Source: Shimia sp.
GTDB lineage: Bacteria; Pseudomonadota; Alphaproteobacteria; Rhodobacterales; Rhodobacteraceae
Direction: 5' to 3'
DNA: 64,000 bases
NCBI RefSeq assembly: GCF_022448905.1
Contig: NZ_JAKVCW010000006.1
Coordinates: 124,001-188,000, forward strand
Of the stretch, positions 32,242 through 41,558 are shown in pieces; position 1 is the first letter of the stretch, and every line of letters begins with the position of its first letter. Position numbers and translations under genes: made by a program. The notes under the pieces were generated by a model. That model ran no database searches, was not told where the DNA came from, and saw nothing but the letters and a program-made list of their open reading frames with translations.

Positions 32242-34692
32242 ATGTCTGATTTTCCAAGCAAGGCCCGTGTGGTCATCATTGGTGGCGGTGTTGTGGGCAC
32301 CTCAAGCCTGTATCATTTGGCCAAGAAAGGCTGGACCGATTGTGTCTTGCTGGAAAAGAACGAACTGACTGCTGGCTCCACCTGGCATGCCGCGGGTAAT
32401 GTGCCGACCTTCTCCAACAGTTGGGCGATCATGAACATGCAGCGCTACTCCACAGAGCTGTATGCCCGGCTTGGGGAAGAGGTGGACTATCCCATGAACT
32501 ACCACCAGTCGGGGTCCATCCGGCTGGCACACACCAAAGAGCGCGTGCAGGAATTTGAGCGGGCCATGTCCATGGCCAAATACCAAGGCATTCCGATGGA
32601 GATGTGGACTCCGGAAGAGGCCAAGGAACGCTATCCTTTCCTGGAAACTCATGACCTCGAAGGCGTCCTCTATGACCCCACTGACGGTGACATTGACCCG
32701 GCGCAGCTGACCCAAGCGTTGGCCAAAGGCGCGCGCGACATGGGCCAGAAAATCCTGCGTTTCTGTCCGGCGACCGGCGTGACGCAGCAAGAAGACAAGA
32801 GCTGGATTGTCCATACGGACAAAGGTGACATCGCCTGTGATTATGTGGTCAACGCGGCTGGGTACTATGCGCAGCGTGTGGGTGAATGGTTTAAACCCTA
32901 TGGCGGGCGCACTGTGCCAATGATGGTAATGAGCCACCAGTACCTGCTGACGGAAGAAATCCCAGAAGTCGAAGACTGGTCCAAAGCCAATGGAGGCAAA
33001 AAACTGCCGCTGCTGCGCGACGTGGACGTGTCCTACTACCTGCGGCAGGAAAAGCACGGCTACAACCTCGGCCCTTATGAACCGAACTGTAAGGCGCATT
33101 GGGACACAGAGGCCGACCCGATGCCCGATGACTTCTCCTTCCAACTCTGGTCTGACGATCTCGACCGGATTGAAGACATTGTCACCGACGCCATGGAGCG
33201 TGTGCCTTTGATGCAAACTTCCGGCGTGAGCCGCGTGATCAACGGCCCGATCCCATATGCGCCTGACGGCCTCCCGCTAATTGGTCCCATGCCGGGTGTG
33301 GAAAATGCCTTTGAAAACTGCGTGTTCACCTTCGGCATCGCCCAAGGCGGTGGCGCGGGCAAAGTGCTCGCCGAATGGATCGTGGATGGCCACACCGAGT
33401 GGGACATGTGGGCCGTCGATCCGCGCCGCTACACTGACTACACAGATCACGATTACTGCGTGAAGAAAGGCATGGAGGTCTACGGAAACGAATACGCCAT
33501 GCACTTCCCGCATCACGAATGGCCCGCCGCCCGGGACAAGAAGCTCTCCCCCGTCCATGACCGGGTTGTCGCATCTGGCGGTGTTATGGGGGCCTATAAC
33601 GGATGGGAGCGAGCGAATTGGTACGCCAAAGATGGCGATGACACGTCGCTCGCTGCCACCCACACCTGGGGCCGCTCCGGTCCTTGGGAACAACGTGTGA
33701 AAGAAGAATGTGAAGCCGTGCGCGACCATTGCGGAGTGCTCGACTTGCCGGGGTTCTCCCGCTTCGCGCTGAATGGTGAGGGGGCGGCAGAATGGCTGCG
33801 TGGTATGATCACTGGTGCCCTGCCTAAAGTCGGGCGCATCAACCTTGCTTATTTTTCGGACGATCGCGGACGTATCCTTACAGAGATGTCGGTGCTGCGC
33901 CACGCCGAAGACGCGTTTATCCTGATCACGGCGGCGACTGCGCAGTGGCATGATTTTGAGCTGCTCAAGCACAATCTGCCCGAGGGGCTGGAACTGATCG
34001 ATTGCACCCGCGACATGAGTACGCTGATTGTGACCGGTCCGAAGTCGCGCGACATCCTGTCGGGGCTCAGCGACGCGGATCTGTCTCTGGGGTGGTTGAC
34101 GCATCAAAAAGCAACAGTGGCTGGCGCGAAGGTAATTTTGGTCCGGGTGTCCTTTGCCGGAGAATTGGGCTGGGAAGTGCATGCACCGTTTGCGGATATG
34201 CCCGCAATCTACGACGCAATCCGCGATGCAGGGGCAACGCCTTTTGGCATGTATGCCCTGAACTCCCTGCGTTTGGAAAAAGGCTACCGCGCTTGGAAGG
34301 GCGACCTGTCCACCGATTACTCTCTGCTTGAAGGTGGACTGGGGCGGTTTGTGAAACTCGACAAGCCACAGGATTTCCCGGGCAAAGCCGCGATCCAGAA
34401 CGAAAAACAGCAAGGCGTGCAAAAGTCCTTTGTCACCTTGAAGGTCGACGCTGGCGACGCAGACGCGCCTTACATGTCCTGTATCTACCACGGTGACCAA
34501 ATTGTCGGGGAAACTACATCCGGCGGCTGGGGTTACCGCGTGAACGCGTCCATCGCGCTGGGCATGGTGAAGGCCGAACTCGCAGTGCCGGGCACCGAGC
34601 TATTGGTGGAAATCTACGGTGAGAAATGCCGTGCCGTGGTGCAGGAAGACCAACCTATGTGGGACCCAAAAAACGAAAGACTGCGGGCATGA
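32242..34692 (+). CDS. Dimethylglycine/sarcosine dehydrogenase-like flavoprotein with GcvT domain (first copy)
   Basis: 816 aa. The N-terminal DAO-type FAD domain starts RVVIIGGGVVGTSSLYHLAK; TAGSTWHAAGN carries the histidine to which FAD is covalently attached in mammalian DMGDH. An FAO_M-type linker (~370-425) leads to a GcvT folate-binding domain (~430-800), with FAGELGWEVHAPF and NSLRLEKGYRAWKGD. Such enzymes oxidise N-methyl groups and pass the one-carbon unit to tetrahydrofolate. GGGAG six bases before 32242 favours that ATG over 32236. Its stop overlaps the methyltransferase start. Confidence 0.85.
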   Translation: MSDFPSKARVVIIGGGVVGTSSLYHLAKKGWTDCVLLEKNELTAGSTWHAAGNVPTFSNSWAIMNMQRYSTELYARLGEEVDYPMNYHQSGSIRLAHTKERVQEFERAMSMAKYQGIPMEMWTPEEAKERYPFLETHDLEGVLYDPTDGDIDPAQLTQALAKGARDMGQKILRFCPATGVTQQEDKSWIVHTDKGDIACDYVVNAAGYYAQRVGEWFKPYGGRTVPMMVMSHQYLLTEEIPEVEDWSKANGGKKLPLLRDVDVSYYLRQEKHGYNLGPYEPNCKAHWDTEADPMPDDFSFQLWSDDLDRIEDIVTDAMERVPLMQTSGVSRVINGPIPYAPDGLPLIGPMPGVENAFENCVFTFGIAQGGGAGKVLAEWIVDGHTEWDMWAVDPRRYTDYTDHDYCVKKGMEVYGNEYAMHFPHHEWPAARDKKLSPVHDRVVASGGVMGAYNGWERANWYAKDGDDTSLAATHTWGRSGPWEQRVKEECEAVRDHCGVLDLPGFSRFALNGEGAAEWLRGMITGALPKVGRINLAYFSDDRGRILTEMSVLRHAEDAFILITAATAQWHDFELLKHNLPEGLELIDCTRDMSTLIVTGPKSRDILSGLSDADLSLGWLTHQKATVAGAKVILVRVSFAGELGWEVHAPFADMPAIYDAIRDAGATPFGMYALNSLRLEKGYRAWKGDLSTDYSLLEGGLGRFVKLDKPQDFPGKAAIQNEKQQGVQKSFVTLKVDAGDADAPYMSCIYHGDQIVGETTSGGWGYRVNASIALGMVKAELAVPGTELLVEIYGEKCRAVVQEDQPMWDPKNERLRA

Positions 34693-35591
34693 GTGACATC
34701 ATCCTGAAAGACGGCGGCACAGGGCAGGAGCTTTTGGCGCGCTCGTCCATGCCGCCGCATCCGCTCTGGTCGTGCAAGGTCATGATGGAAGAGCCGGAGA
34801 TTGTGCAAAGCGTACACGCGGACTACATCCGGGCTGGCGCGCGTGTGATCACGCTGAATACCTATTCGGTCACACCGGAGCGGCTGAGCCGCGAAGGCGA
34901 GCCGGACATGTTTGCGCCGTTGCAGCGGAGAGCTTTAAATCTCGCTAATGCGGCGCGTGAAGAGGTCGGCATTGACGGTGTTAAACTGGCCGCCTGCCTG
35001 CCGCCGTTACATGGCTCCTATCGTCCCGATATGTCCAAGTCTCATGCGGACCTTTTGCCCTTCTATCAAGAAGTAGCCAACGCGCAAGCAGACGGTTGCG
35101 ATCTGGTCGTTGCAGAAACTCTTTCGAGCGTTTCTGAAGTCACTGCAGCCGCACAAGCCGGTGTTGAAACCAGTCTGCCCACATGGGTGTTTATGACGCT
35201 CAATGACGACGACAGCGGCACTTTGCGCTCTGGCGAGCCTTTGTCGGAGGCGCTGTCGGCGCTGGACGACATCGCCGTTGCGGGTTTGGGGATCAACTGC
35301 TGCAAACCCGAAGTTCTAGAGGCCAACCTGCCCACCGTCTTGGCAACAGGCCGCCCGACGGGTGCCTATGCCAACGGTTTTACCGGAATTGACGCTTTGG
35401 AGATTGGCGGCACTGTTGATGGGCTCAAGGCCCGCAAAGACCTAACACCAGCGGCGCATGCAGATCTGGCGATGCCGTGGGTCGCACAGGGTCTGCACTT
35501 TATCGGCGGTTGCTGCGAAGTTGGCCCCGCCCATATTGCAGAACTGGCACAACGCCTAACGACGGCTGGTCACACAATCGTCGGCGAGTGA
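34689..35591 (+). CDS. Homocysteine S-methyltransferase family protein (betaine-homocysteine methyltransferase-like)
   Basis: 300 aa. The N-terminus has the LKDGGTGQELLAR motif of the S-methyl_trans barrel. The three zinc-binding cysteines are visible in GLGINCCKPEVL and FIGGCCEVGPAHI. The family transfers a methyl group from glycine betaine, S-methylmethionine or DMSP-type donors to homocysteine, giving methionine. Lying between two DMGDH-like genes, betaine as donor (product dimethylglycine) is the simplest reading. It overlaps the preceding gene by four bases. Confidence 0.82.
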   Translation: MSDIILKDGGTGQELLARSSMPPHPLWSCKVMMEEPEIVQSVHADYIRAGARVITLNTYSVTPERLSREGEPDMFAPLQRRALNLANAAREEVGIDGVKLAACLPPLHGSYRPDMSKSHADLLPFYQEVANAQADGCDLVVAETLSSVSEVTAAAQAGVETSLPTWVFMTLNDDDSGTLRSGEPLSEALSALDDIAVAGLGINCCKPEVLEANLPTVLATGRPTGAYANGFTGIDALEIGGTVDGLKARKDLTPAAHADLAMPWVAQGLHFIGGCCEVGPAHIAELAQRLTTAGHTIVGE

Positions 35592-35612
35592 CCACGCCTT
35601 ATCGACAGTATC

Positions 35613-35631
35613 ACGGGGGCACAGCCCCCGT
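35613..35631 (+). other. GC-rich hairpin between the methyltransferase and second flavoprotein genes
   Basis: ACGGGGGC pairs perfectly with GCCCCCGT around a 3-nt ACA loop, 22 bases past one stop and 24 before the next start. There is no T-tract, so it more likely adjusts mRNA stability or translation within the operon than ends it. It resembles the first hairpin of the intergenic repeats but lacks their closing box. Confidence 0.5.
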
Positions 35632-35654
35632 CACATCACCAAAGGACTTAGCTT

Positions 35655-38105
35655 ATGGTTGATCTCCCGAACAAAGCCCGCGTGGTCATCATCGGTGGCG
35701 GGGTTGTGGGCTGTTCTGTGGCCTATCACCTCGCCAAACTGGGCTGGAAAGACGTCGTTTTGCTGGAGCGCAAACAGCTCACCTCCGGCACAACATGGCA
35801 CGCGGCTGGCCTCATCGCGCAACTGCGGGCCACAGCCAATATGACCAAGCTCGCGAAATATTCCCAAGAGCTCTACGGCAATCTTGAAGCCGAAACCGGC
35901 GTCGCCACAGGTTTCAAGCGCTGTGGCTCGATCACCGTCGCGCTCACCGATGAACGTAAAGAAGAGATCTTCCGCCAGGCCGCCATGGCCCGCGCGTTTG
36001 GGGTGGAGGTTGAGGAGATTTCTCCGACCGAAGTCAAAGCCCGTTATGAGCATCTCAACATCGACGATGTCACCGCGGGTGTGTACCTGCCGCTCGACGG
36101 TCAAGGCGATCCAGCCAACATCGCGCTGGCACTTGCCAAAGGTGCGCGTCAAATGGGCGCAATGGTCAAAGAACGGGTGAAAGTGACCAATATCGCCAAG
36201 TCGGGCCGCAAGGTGACGGGCGTCGATTGGGTGTCGGACAACGGCGAAGAGCAAGGCCATATCGCTTGCGACATGATTGTGAACTGTGCAGGCATGTGGG
36301 GACACGAGGTTGGCCGCATGGCAGGCGTGAATGTGCCCCTGCACGCCTGTGAGCATTTCTATATCGTCACTGAAAACATCCCACAGCTCACCCAAATGCC
36401 GGTCCTGCGTGTCCCGGATGAATGCGCCTACTATAAGGAAGACGCAGGGAAAATCTTGCTAGGGGCCTTTGAACCAAACGCCAAACCTTGGGCTATGAAC
36501 GGTATCCCGGACAGTTTCGAGTTTGACCAGCTGCCAGAGGATTTCGACCACTTTGAGCCTATTCTCGAAGTGGCGGTGAACCGTATGCCAATGTTGGCCG
36601 AAGCGGGCATTCACACTTTCTTCAACGGCCCCGAAAGCTTCACACCGGATGATGCCTACCATCTCGGTCTTGCGCCAGAGATGGACAACCTTTGGGTGGC
36701 CGCTGGTTTCAACTCGATCGGCATCCAATCGGCGGGCGGCGCGGGCATGGCGCTGGCGCAATGGATGACGGACGGCGAGAAACCATTTGATCTGGGCGAT
36801 GTGGATATCAGCCGCATGCAGCCGTTTCAGGGCAACAAAACCTATCTGTTTGAGCGCTCCAAGGAAACTTTGGGCCTGCTCTATGCGGATCACTTCCCTT
36901 ATCGCCAGAAGGCCACCGCGCGCGGTGTGCGCCGGACACCGTTCCACCATCATCTGAAAGAACAGGGTGCGGTCTTTGGCGAGCTCGCCGGCTGGGAACG
37001 CGCCAACTGGTTTGCCAACGAAGGCCAGGAACGCGCATATCAATACACGTGGAAACGCCAGAACTGGTTTGAGAATTCCGCCGCCGAGCACCGTGCCATC
37101 CGTGAGAATGTTGGCATGTACGACATGTCCTCCTTTGGCAAAATCCGCGTCGAAGGCCCAGATGCCGAGGCCTTCATGAACTACGTGGGCGGAGGCGACT
37201 ACTCGGTGCCCAACGGCAAGATTGTCTACACCCAGTTCCTCAACCGTCGCGGCGGGATTGAGGCTGACGTGACCGTGACCCGCCTGACCGAAATCGCCTA
37301 TCTGGTGGTGACCCCGGCGGCGACACGACTGGCGGATCAAATCTGGATGGAGCGCCACAAAGGTGACTTCAACGTGGTGATCACCGACGTGACACCGGGC
37401 GAAGGTGTGCTGGCGATCATGGGGCCAAATTCCCGCAAGCTGCTGGAAAAAGTTTCCCCTGCCGATTTCTCCAACGCGACCAACCCCTTTGGCACCGCAC
37501 AGGAAATCGAGCTGGGCATGGGTCTCGCCCGCGCGCACCGCGTGACCTATGTGGGCGAACTTGGTTGGGAGATCTACGTGTCCTCCGACATGGCGGGCCA
37601 CGCCTTTGAAACGCTCTGGGAAGCAGGGCAAGACATGGGGCTGAAGCTCTGTGGCATGCACATGATGGACAGCTGCCGCATTGAAAAAGGCTTCCGCCAT
37701 TTCGGCCACGACATCACCTGCGAAGACCACGTGGTGGACGCGGGTCTCGGCTTTGCGGTGAAAACCGACAAGCCGGACTTCATCGGCCGGGAGGCTGTGA
37801 TTGCCCGCAAGGAAAGCGGCCCGCAAAACCGGATGCTGCAGTTCAAGCTGACCGATCCGGAGCCGCTGCTGTTCCACAACGAGCCAATCCTGCGGGACGG
37901 TGAATATGTCGGATACCTGACCTCCGGCAACTACGGCCACACTTTGGGTGGCGCGATGGGGCTAGGGTATGTGCCATGTGCCGGAGAGAAAGCCGTCGAA
38001 GTGCTCGCCTCGACCTATGAGATCGACGTCATGGGCACCAAGGTGAGGGCCGAAGCCTCGCTGAAGCCGATGTACGATGCAAAATCGGAACGCGTCAAAG
38101 TCTAA
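35655..38105 (+). CDS. Dimethylglycine/sarcosine dehydrogenase-like flavoprotein with GcvT domain (second copy)
   Basis: 816 aa, a clear paralogue of the gene at 32242 with the same domain order and length. The FAD motif is RVVIIGGGVVGCSVAYHLAK; the covalent-FAD region is TSGTTWHAAGLIAQLR, closest to mammalian DMGDH/SARDH. The GcvT part has TYVGELGWEIYVS and DSCRIEKGFRHFGHDI. Two such enzymes in one locus would suit successive removal of two N-methyl groups (dimethylglycine to sarcosine to glycine); which copy does which step is unknown. A terminator-like hairpin follows. Confidence 0.86.
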   Translation: MVDLPNKARVVIIGGGVVGCSVAYHLAKLGWKDVVLLERKQLTSGTTWHAAGLIAQLRATANMTKLAKYSQELYGNLEAETGVATGFKRCGSITVALTDERKEEIFRQAAMARAFGVEVEEISPTEVKARYEHLNIDDVTAGVYLPLDGQGDPANIALALAKGARQMGAMVKERVKVTNIAKSGRKVTGVDWVSDNGEEQGHIACDMIVNCAGMWGHEVGRMAGVNVPLHACEHFYIVTENIPQLTQMPVLRVPDECAYYKEDAGKILLGAFEPNAKPWAMNGIPDSFEFDQLPEDFDHFEPILEVAVNRMPMLAEAGIHTFFNGPESFTPDDAYHLGLAPEMDNLWVAAGFNSIGIQSAGGAGMALAQWMTDGEKPFDLGDVDISRMQPFQGNKTYLFERSKETLGLLYADHFPYRQKATARGVRRTPFHHHLKEQGAVFGELAGWERANWFANEGQERAYQYTWKRQNWFENSAAEHRAIRENVGMYDMSSFGKIRVEGPDAEAFMNYVGGGDYSVPNGKIVYTQFLNRRGGIEADVTVTRLTEIAYLVVTPAATRLADQIWMERHKGDFNVVITDVTPGEGVLAIMGPNSRKLLEKVSPADFSNATNPFGTAQEIELGMGLARAHRVTYVGELGWEIYVSSDMAGHAFETLWEAGQDMGLKLCGMHMMDSCRIEKGFRHFGHDITCEDHVVDAGLGFAVKTDKPDFIGREAVIARKESGPQNRMLQFKLTDPEPLLFHNEPILRDGEYVGYLTSGNYGHTLGGAMGLGYVPCAGEKAVEVLASTYEIDVMGTKVRAEASLKPMYDAKSERVKV

Positions 38106-38130
38106 GCCACCTCCGCATTGCTGAGTTCTG

Positions 38131-38160
38131 AAAGGGCCATCACGTTTCGTGATGGCCTTT
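38131..38160 (+). terminator. Terminator after the one-carbon gene cluster
   Basis: GGCCATCACG pairs with CGTGATGGCC around TTT, extended by AAAG/CTTT with one bulged G. It lies 26 bases past the flavoprotein stop and is followed only by a short T run. Confidence 0.7.
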
Positions 38161-38232
38161 CGCACGAAAAGTGGCGTTTCCTTCTGCCTTGCTCAGCGCT
38201 ACCAAAGAGCGTCGCGGCAGGAGGAACCGATC

Positions 38233-39141
38233 ATGGCCACACGTGCAGAACAGCCGGAAAACGTCGATACCCCCCAAGGGTTGGCCTATGCGATGACCGC
38301 CTATCTCCTCTGGGGGTTCTTGCCGCTTTATATGAAGCTTGTAGCCCATATGCCCGCGCTTGAAGTGGTGGCGCATCGGGTGATCTGGTCCGTGCCCATC
38401 GCAGGGCTGGTTCTCATTGTTCTGCGCCGCACCTCAGATCTTGTCGCCGCCCTGCGCAACCCGCGCACGCTGGCGATGGGCTGCCTCACCGCTGCGCTGA
38501 TCACGGTGAACTGGGGTGTCTATGTCTGGTCCATCGCCAATGACCGCGCGCTGGATGCGGCACTTGGCTACTACATCAACCCGCTGTTCAGCATCGCTTT
38601 GGCCGCCATCCTGCTCGGCGAACGCCTGACCCGTCTGCAGTGGGTCGCTGTCGCCTTGGCCGCCGCCGCCGTCGTCGTGCTCTGGGTCGATGCTGGCAGC
38701 CTGCCGTGGGCCGCTTTGGCGCTCACGGTCTCTTGGGGCTTCTACGCTTTCTTCAAAAAATCCCTGCCCATTGGCCCCAACCAAGGCTTTCTGCTCGAGG
38801 TGATCATCCTCACCATCCCTGCCACGGGCTACCTGCTTTGGCTCACCGCACAGGGGCAGGGGCACTTTGGTGGCAGCACCCGAGACACATTCTTGCTCTT
38901 GGGCTGCGGCGTGGTCACCGCTGTGCCGCTGTTGTTCTATGCCAACGGCGCCAAACTCATGCGGCTTTCCACCATCGGGATCATGCAATACATCGCGCCG
39001 ACAATGATCTTCCTGATGGCAGTCTTCGTGTTCAACGAACCCTTCGGCCAAGCCCGCATGATTGCCTTCCCACTGATCTGGGCCGCTTTGGTGGTCTATT
39101 CCATCCCGATGATCCGCGACCTGCGCAACGCGCGGCGGTGA
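38233..39141 (+). CDS. rarD: EamA family transporter RarD
   Basis: 302 aa with ten predicted membrane helices in two EamA halves. RarD features are AYLLWGFLPLYMKLVAHMPA near the start, NWGVYVWSIANDRALDAALG, GYYINPLFSIALAAILLGER and the late IMQYIAPTMIFLMAVFVFNE. Substrates of RarD are not established. AGGAGGAA precedes the ATG at 38233. The stop abuts that of the convergent SGNH hydrolase gene with no bases between. Confidence 0.88.
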   Translation: MATRAEQPENVDTPQGLAYAMTAYLLWGFLPLYMKLVAHMPALEVVAHRVIWSVPIAGLVLIVLRRTSDLVAALRNPRTLAMGCLTAALITVNWGVYVWSIANDRALDAALGYYINPLFSIALAAILLGERLTRLQWVAVALAAAAVVVLWVDAGSLPWAALALTVSWGFYAFFKKSLPIGPNQGFLLEVIILTIPATGYLLWLTAQGQGHFGGSTRDTFLLLGCGVVTAVPLLFYANGAKLMRLSTIGIMQYIAPTMIFLMAVFVFNEPFGQARMIAFPLIWAALVVYSIPMIRDLRNARR

Positions 39142-39858
39142 TCAGACTTTGAAATGCTGGCGAATGTGGGCGGCAATCATCTGCCCCCACAACGCATAGG
39201 CCTCTTCCGAGGGATGATAGCCATCTGAGGCCTGAAACCGGCTTTCAAAGGGAATTTCTATCGGCAGATGTGTCATCACCTGATGGGTGTCACACAGCTC
39301 CGCCAAGGCCTGATCCAGCCGCTGCGCCTGCTGCCCCAGCACCCAGCGCAAAGGTTGCGGCAGCTCCGGATAGGCCCCCATAGGCGGCAATCCCGAGGCC
39401 ACAATCAGCTTTGCCCCGAAGCGGTTCACCAATCGTTTTGCCAGTTGCTTTTGCCGCGCTTGCCAAAACCCTCGGCTGCTGCCCCGCGTCACGTCATTCA
39501 CCCCAAGTGCTGAGACCACAACATCAAACGGCGCAGGCTCCACCTGTGCCAGCCGGTCCAAGACAATGCTTGTGGTCGCACTGGTTTCACCAATCAGTTT
39601 CCAGCTCACCGCAAAGTCTTTGGCCAAAGCCGCCACAAGCTGCCCGGACAGGGCCGCCTCCTGTGAGCGCGCACCGACACCCGCCGCAGAGCTGTCCCCA
39701 ATGATCAGCAAGCGCAAAGCCACGCCAGATCCGGCACAGCCGTCCCGCGCCCCCGGCGGTTCCGACAGTGTGTTGGCGCGTCGCCGCACGCCAAGCCCCT
39801 GCACCACCAAAAGCGGCGCAAGCGGGAGGCGCAGGATCTGATCCAGAGCGACAGGCAT
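39142..39858 (-). CDS. SGNH/GDSL-type hydrolase (arylesterase-like)
   Basis: 238 aa. Block I is LRLLIIGDSSAAGVGARS with the catalytic serine, block III is VVSALGVNDVTRGSS, and the Asp-x-x-His pair is in SDGYHPSEEAY. It is an esterase or lipase of unknown substrate. The N-terminus (ALDQILRLPLAPLLVVQGLG) may be a weak signal or anchor. Its start is six bases from the end of the NTF2-like gene, so the two are likely one transcription unit. Confidence 0.8.
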   Translation of the reverse strand: MPVALDQILRLPLAPLLVVQGLGVRRRANTLSEPPGARDGCAGSGVALRLLIIGDSSAAGVGARSQEAALSGQLVAALAKDFAVSWKLIGETSATTSIVLDRLAQVEPAPFDVVVSALGVNDVTRGSSRGFWQARQKQLAKRLVNRFGAKLIVASGLPPMGAYPELPQPLRWVLGQQAQRLDQALAELCDTHQVMTHLPIEIPFESRFQASDGYHPSEEAYALWGQMIAAHIRQHFKV

Positions 39859-39864
39859 CGAGGC

Positions 39865-40275
39865 TCAGCTCATGGCATCTTTGAACTTGAGAAACCGCAC
39901 ATCCGTCATCACCCGCTTGTTCATCGCTTCGCGCAGCGCGCCGATTGTTTTGTAGGGTCGCATGACCACCTCAAAATGCTGAATGTCACCGGCTTCGTTC
40001 AAGGTGATCAGGTCGACACCGACACAGTCCAAATCGCCAACTTTGCATTGAAACTCCAAGGCCCAGTCATTCCCATCCCCCATCACGCGGCGATAGCGGA
40101 ACTCACTGAACACCTGTCCCACATGTCCCAACACAGCGGCAACGGCGTCCCGCCCAGTCCAAGTCGCCCAATAGGTCGGCGGTTGAAACGTGGCGTCCTC
40201 CGCCAGCAGGCCCTTGATGTCCTCCTCGTTGCCTTTGGCAACAACCTCCTGCATGCGCACGATTGTTGGGTGCAT
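39865..40275 (-). CDS. NTF2-like (SnoaL-type) nuclear transport factor 2 family protein
   Basis: 136 aa cone-shaped alpha+beta fold: helices VVAKGNEEDIKGLLAEDATF, then TWTGRDAVAAVLGHV, then strands WALEFQCKVGDLDCVGVDLI and IQHFEVVMRPYKTI. Members are enzymes or ligand binders of many kinds and no function can be assigned. The start at 40275 is supported by GGAGAGGA upstream. It is transcribed with the SGNH hydrolase and divergent from the pseudouridine synthase gene. Confidence 0.75.
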   Translation of the reverse strand: MHPTIVRMQEVVAKGNEEDIKGLLAEDATFQPPTYWATWTGRDAVAAVLGHVGQVFSEFRYRRVMGDGNDWALEFQCKVGDLDCVGVDLITLNEAGDIQHFEVVMRPYKTIGALREAMNKRVMTDVRFLKFKDAMS

Positions 40276-40383
40276 GGGGTCCTCTCCCTCAATTCTCGTT
40301 AAAGACAGCCTGCCCATCCCCGCGCGTAACTCAAGGTTGACGTCGGGTTGCCGCGCGCCTGCCAAAGCCCTATGTCGGGCGCC

Positions 40384-41037
40384 ATGACAGAGATCACACC
40401 ATATGACCCGCCGACGGACCCGCTTGTTGTCTTGCATGAGGACAGCGATATCGTGGTGGTAGACAAACCGTCCGGCCTGTTGTCGGTGCCGGGGCGGGGC
40501 GAGCATCTGGCGGATTGCCTTCTGACCCGCGTGCAGGCGGCGTTTCCCACGGCGCTTCTGGTGCATCGTCTGGACCGCGATACGTCTGGCGTGATGGTTT
40601 TTGGCCTCACACCCCATGCGCAGCGCAACCTGTCCAAACAGTTTGAAGAGCGCAAAACCAAGAAAACCTATGTGGCCCGCGTCTGGGGGAAGGTGGCTGA
40701 GAAAACCGGCACAGTGGATTTGCCGCTGATCGTCGATTGGCCCAACCGTCCACGTCAGATGGTGGACCATGAAAACGGCAAACCTGCGATCACCGATTGG
40801 CGGGTGTTGAAGGTCAAAGGCAATGAAACTCGGGTGCGGCTGACCCCCAAAACTGGGCGCAGCCACCAGCTACGTGTGCACATGCTCGCGCTGGGCCATG
40901 TGATCCTAGGGGACCCACTTTATGCCGAGGGGGAGGCACGCGATTTCGAGCGCTTGATGCTGCACTCAGAAGAGCTGCGCATCAATCACCCCGAAAGCGG
41001 CAAAGGCATGTCTTTCCGCGCCAAAGCGCCGTTTTAG
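40384..41037 (+). CDS. RluA family pseudouridine synthase
   Basis: 217 aa. The conserved catalytic segment is LVHRLDRDTSGVMVFG (Asp in RLDRDTSG), preceded by VVVDKPSGLLSVPGRG and followed by TGRSHQLRVHMLALGHVILG. No S4 domain is present, so it is RluA-like rather than RluC/D-like. E. coli RluA modifies 23S U746 and tRNA U32; the target here is assumed similar. The ATG at 40384 is chosen by family fit; 40372 is another option. It overlaps the stop of msrC (convergent). Confidence 0.87.
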   Translation: MTEITPYDPPTDPLVVLHEDSDIVVVDKPSGLLSVPGRGEHLADCLLTRVQAAFPTALLVHRLDRDTSGVMVFGLTPHAQRNLSKQFEERKTKKTYVARVWGKVAEKTGTVDLPLIVDWPNRPRQMVDHENGKPAITDWRVLKVKGNETRVRLTPKTGRSHQLRVHMLALGHVILGDPLYAEGEARDFERLMLHSEELRINHPESGKGMSFRAKAPF

Positions 41038-41492
41038 GCCGCGTCTTTGAAAGTCGCGGCCAAGATCTCGGCCATCTGATCCGCGTCTTCCTGCGTAAAC
41101 GCGTCGGGCTGATCGCTGTCGATGTCAAACACGCCCAGCAACTCACCAGCGCCGTTCCAGACCGGCAGCACCAGCTCAGACCGGGTTGAGGAAGCACAGG
41201 CAATGTGCCCCGGAAACGCGTCTACATCTGGCACCAGCTGCACCTCACCCGTCCGCGCCGCCGCGCCGCAAACGCCACGCGCAAAGGGGATCACCAAACA
41301 GCCGTGGCCACCTTGGTACGGCCCAATCTTAAGCAGTTCCGGCGCCACCACGCGGTAAAACCCGGTCCAATCAAAGCGATCATCCGCGTGATGCACTTCG
41401 CAGGCCACGGTCGCCATGAGCGCCACCGCATCGGTTTCGCCCTCCGTCAGCGAGGCAATGGTTTTGGACAGGGTGGTGTAGTCGATGCGCAT
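41034..41492 (-). CDS. msrC: Free methionine-(R)-sulfoxide reductase (GAF domain)
   Basis: 152 aa, a single GAF domain. The three cysteines used by fRMsr enzymes are placed as expected in GGHGCLVIPFARGVCGAAAR and FPGHIACASSTRSELVLPV. The enzyme reduces free Met-R-sulfoxide through thioredoxin. The E. coli homologue (YebR/MsrC) has the same layout. It converges on the pseudouridine synthase gene with a four-base overlap and is about 66 bases downstream of the aminotransferase gene on the same strand. Confidence 0.88.
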   Translation of the reverse strand: MRIDYTTLSKTIASLTEGETDAVALMATVACEVHHADDRFDWTGFYRVVAPELLKIGPYQGGHGCLVIPFARGVCGAAARTGEVQLVPDVDAFPGHIACASSTRSELVLPVWNGAGELLGVFDIDSDQPDAFTQEDADQMAEILAATFKDAA

Positions 41493-41558
41493 GGCAAAAC
41501 CTCAAAAGAAAAATCGCGCGCAAGGCAGGCCCCGCGCGCGACTGAATAGATGGGGCGC

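Noticed and set aside
35613-35631. Considered as a fourth copy of the intergenic repeat.
   Set aside because: Only a GC-rich hairpin is shared; the second hairpin and the CCCCGGGATATTT box are missing.
36459-37940. A 493-codon open frame on the minus strand.
   Set aside because: It is antisense to the second DMGDH-like gene and is histidine- and valine-rich without recognisable motifs.
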